A stretch of DNA of 7,532 nt from positions 1-7,532 of the forward strand of contig QMLT01000074.1 of assembly GCA_003646875.1 (NCBI GenBank), read 5' to 3'. This DNA comes from Deltaproteobacteria bacterium. GTDB taxonomy: Bacteria; Desulfobacterota; DSM-4660; Desulfatiglandales; B25-G16. A program made the translations under genes and the position numbers. Shown here one piece after another: positions 6,035-7,532 of the stretch. How positions within the stretch are numbered: position 1 is the first letter of the stretch; each line of letters starts with the position of its first letter. The notes beneath the pieces were generated by a model that saw only the letters and a program-made list of their open reading frames with translations, did no database searches and had not been told where the DNA came from.

Positions 6035-7489
6035 CTAATCCTTTATGTTCAATGTCCTTTTTACAATCCACTTGTCATGCTCGTAGTCAATAACCCTCTG
6101 AAGCATAATCTTTTGTGCCATAATAGGGCCGGCCCCATGCCATGTGCCTACGCCATGAAGACCTGCTGTCCAGTTCTGCAATAGTTTCGTAACCTTCATA
6201 ATATTTTCCGCGGGCGCATCTGAACCAAAGCCGAGGTATTCTTTTACGTAGTCTTTTGTCTCAGGATTTTTTAGCTCTTTCAGGGATGGGAGGGTTACTA
6301 CCAACCCTCCGCCGATATCTCCGGCAAGCGCCATAATCCTCCAGAAGGCGTTTGCAACATTTAGCTTTGATACATTGCCCATGAGCTCATCAGGAAGATA
6401 AACGCCAGAACCTAAAGGCTCCTCAGCGCCGTTATAAGCTGCTGCAAGCCCACATGCTCTGCTTGTTTCTCTTAAGGCCACCATTTCCATTAGCTGCTCA
6501 TTAATATGTGTAGCCTTATTAAGACCTTTATATTCCTGGATTAATTTTGCCGCTCCAATGATCTGGTTCATAAAACCAACCTTGCAGGTGCCCCCGCAGG
6601 TCATCCTATGGGTCTTGGCAAATCTGGTCACCAGCTTTACAGAGTACTGATACTCACCACAATGAAATACCCTCTCCCATGGAACAAACACATTATCAAA
6701 TACGACCATAGAGGTTTCCCTTTGCCCGTAAAGGGGGTTGCCAAGCTCTTCCAAATCATCTGCCTGGTCTCTTTCAGCAGAATATGGGGTATATTGGCAT
6801 ATAAAGGTGATGCCTTCAGCGTCGACTGGTGTGGCAAATGCAACTGCGTAGTCTTCCTCCCCTTTATAATGAGCGGCCTGGGGCAGGACATTTATATAAT
6901 GGCTTCCGAATGCCCCGCTAATGTTTATCTTTGCGCCCTTCACCACTATCCCGTCTTTGTTTTTATCAACAATCTTTAAAGAGAGATATGGATCTGGCCA
7001 GTCAGGTGTTTTTTCCTTTCTGCTTCCCCTTGGCTCGGTTAATGCGCCGGCAACAGAGAGGTCATTCTTTTGCACCATCTTGAGGTATTCAAGAAACCTG
7101 GGGTGATATTCAGTGCCCAGATCTTTGTCCATTTCCCAGGTGGTTGCATACAGGGAGTGAAAGGAATCATATCCTACGCACCTGTAGATGCAGGTTCCAA
7201 GCATTTCAGCGGTGAAGGTGCCTGCGTTTGCCTTTGCAATAAGCTCATCAGTGCTTGTGCTTACATGTGTATATCTATTAACGGTATCGTTTATCAGGGG
7301 TGAATGACAGGTCATAATATCCTTGTATTTTGGATCAAGGGCCCATTCATAGCTTGCCTTGTTGGCCTCCACGACTGTTCTTGTGTTCCTATTAGTAAGC
7401 ACATTTTCAACCCTTTCCCCATTCATAAAGACCCTTGGTTTAACACTCTTTAAACTTTCTTCAAACTGCTCCGGTGTCATTAATGCCAT
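6035..7489 (-). CDS. 4-hydroxybutyryl-CoA dehydratase / vinylacetyl-CoA isomerase family protein (AbfD-like, divergent)
   Basis: This 484-aa protein is close in length to clostridial AbfD (about 490 aa) and follows it along its length: MTPEQFEESL at the start, CIYRCVGYDSF (100-110), DGIVVKGAK (179-187), MVVFDNVFVPWERVF (261-275), HRMTCGGTCKVG (294-305), GGGLVVTLPS (393-402) and HGAG (451-454). AbfD is an FAD and [4Fe-4S] enzyme that dehydrates 4-hydroxybutyryl-CoA to crotonyl-CoA through a ketyl radical. Its cluster ligands are two Cys in CxxxC, one His and one Cys. Here C100, C104 and H294 are present, and the last ligand would be C302 or C298. The H-to-C spacing is 8 (or 4) instead of 7. 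Other active-site positions appear changed: Gln in CxQxC is Tyr102, the Thr in AKxHQTG is Ser191, and the Glu just before MHGAG is replaced. A 4-hydroxybutyryl-CoA role is therefore not assured. The ATG at 7489 has GAGGAGGG 6 nt upstream (7503-7496). A TATAAA lies at 7518-7513, but any -35 box is outside the window. Confidence 0.88.
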   Translation of the reverse strand: MALMTPEQFEESLKSVKPRVFMNGERVENVLTNRNTRTVVEANKASYEWALDPKYKDIMTCHSPLINDTVNRYTHVSTSTDELIAKANAGTFTAEMLGTCIYRCVGYDSFHSLYATTWEMDKDLGTEYHPRFLEYLKMVQKNDLSVAGALTEPRGSRKEKTPDWPDPYLSLKIVDKNKDGIVVKGAKINISGAFGSHYINVLPQAAHYKGEEDYAVAFATPVDAEGITFICQYTPYSAERDQADDLEELGNPLYGQRETSMVVFDNVFVPWERVFHCGEYQYSVKLVTRFAKTHRMTCGGTCKVGFMNQIIGAAKLIQEYKGLNKATHINEQLMEMVALRETSRACGLAAAYNGAEEPLGSGVYLPDELMGNVSKLNVANAFWRIMALAGDIGGGLVVTLPSLKELKNPETKDYVKEYLGFGSDAPAENIMKVTKLLQNWTAGLHGVGTWHGAGPIMAQKIMLQRVIDYEHDKWIVKRTLNIKD

Positions 7490-7532
7490 TTCTTTCCCTC
7501 CTCATTTTAGATTTTATATTAGATCCTTAACA

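Noticed and set aside
6035..7489. Flavin-dependent 4-hydroxyphenylacetate 3-monooxygenase (HpaB) identity
   Set aside because: The CxxxC and His/Cys residues that fit a [4Fe-4S] cluster favour the dehydratase branch, and the gene context looks anaerobic.
1..7532. CRISPR arrays, tRNA or rRNA genes
   Set aside because: No regularly spaced repeats, cloverleaf-like segments or rRNA-like sequence were seen by eye on either strand.

Overview
The window looks like a stretch of chromosome from an anaerobic Gram-negative bacterium. It carries an exported multihaem cytochrome c, a membrane-anchored PpiD/SurA-type periplasmic chaperone, a corrinoid adenosyltransferase and CoA-ester enzymes, one of them with ligands for an oxygen-sensitive Fe-S cluster. 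A Desulfobacterota- or Nitrospirota-like host fits, but this is inference from gene content, not from a marker gene. Every complete CDS has a purine-rich Shine-Dalgarno sequence at normal spacing.

Layout. Positions 1-1021 (minus) hold the N-terminal 340 codons of a multihaem cytochrome c that runs off the left edge; six CXXCH motifs are visible. It has no gene entry unless the minus strand is read to the window edge. A 105-bp gap with a weak hairpin and a promoter candidate separates it from ppiD-like 1127-3022 (minus), which lies 19 bp downstream of cobO/btuR-like 3042-3566 (minus). Those two are probably one operon. Positions 3567-4191 are a long gap with several palindromes, a possible gene remnant and a promoter candidate facing right. 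Positions 4192-5778 (plus) are a directly abutting pair: a thiolase-fold enzyme and a DUF35 zinc-ribbon/OB partner. Positions 5779-6034 lie between converging genes and contain a 134-bp element with 25-bp imperfect terminal inverted repeats, apparently flanked by TA. Positions 6035-7489 (minus) encode a complete 484-aa protein of the 4-hydroxybutyryl-CoA dehydratase / 4-hydroxyphenylacetate 3-hydroxylase family.

How the genes may work together. The thiolase-like/DUF35 pair almost certainly forms one complex acting on acyl-CoA thioesters. Its active site departs from a standard thiolase: a Cys is kept at the nucleophile position, but the HPxG-type histidine is replaced by Tyr. This resembles the Ltp2/ChsH2-DUF35 aldolases. 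The convergent AbfD-like enzyme keeps two Cys, one His and a further Cys suited to bind a [4Fe-4S] cluster, but the His-to-Cys spacing and several catalytic positions differ from the clostridial enzyme. Together they suggest a local CoA-dependent catabolic module with an unassigned substrate. The cobO/ppiD operon and the cytochrome look functionally separate (cobalamin maturation, envelope protein folding, respiratory electron transfer).
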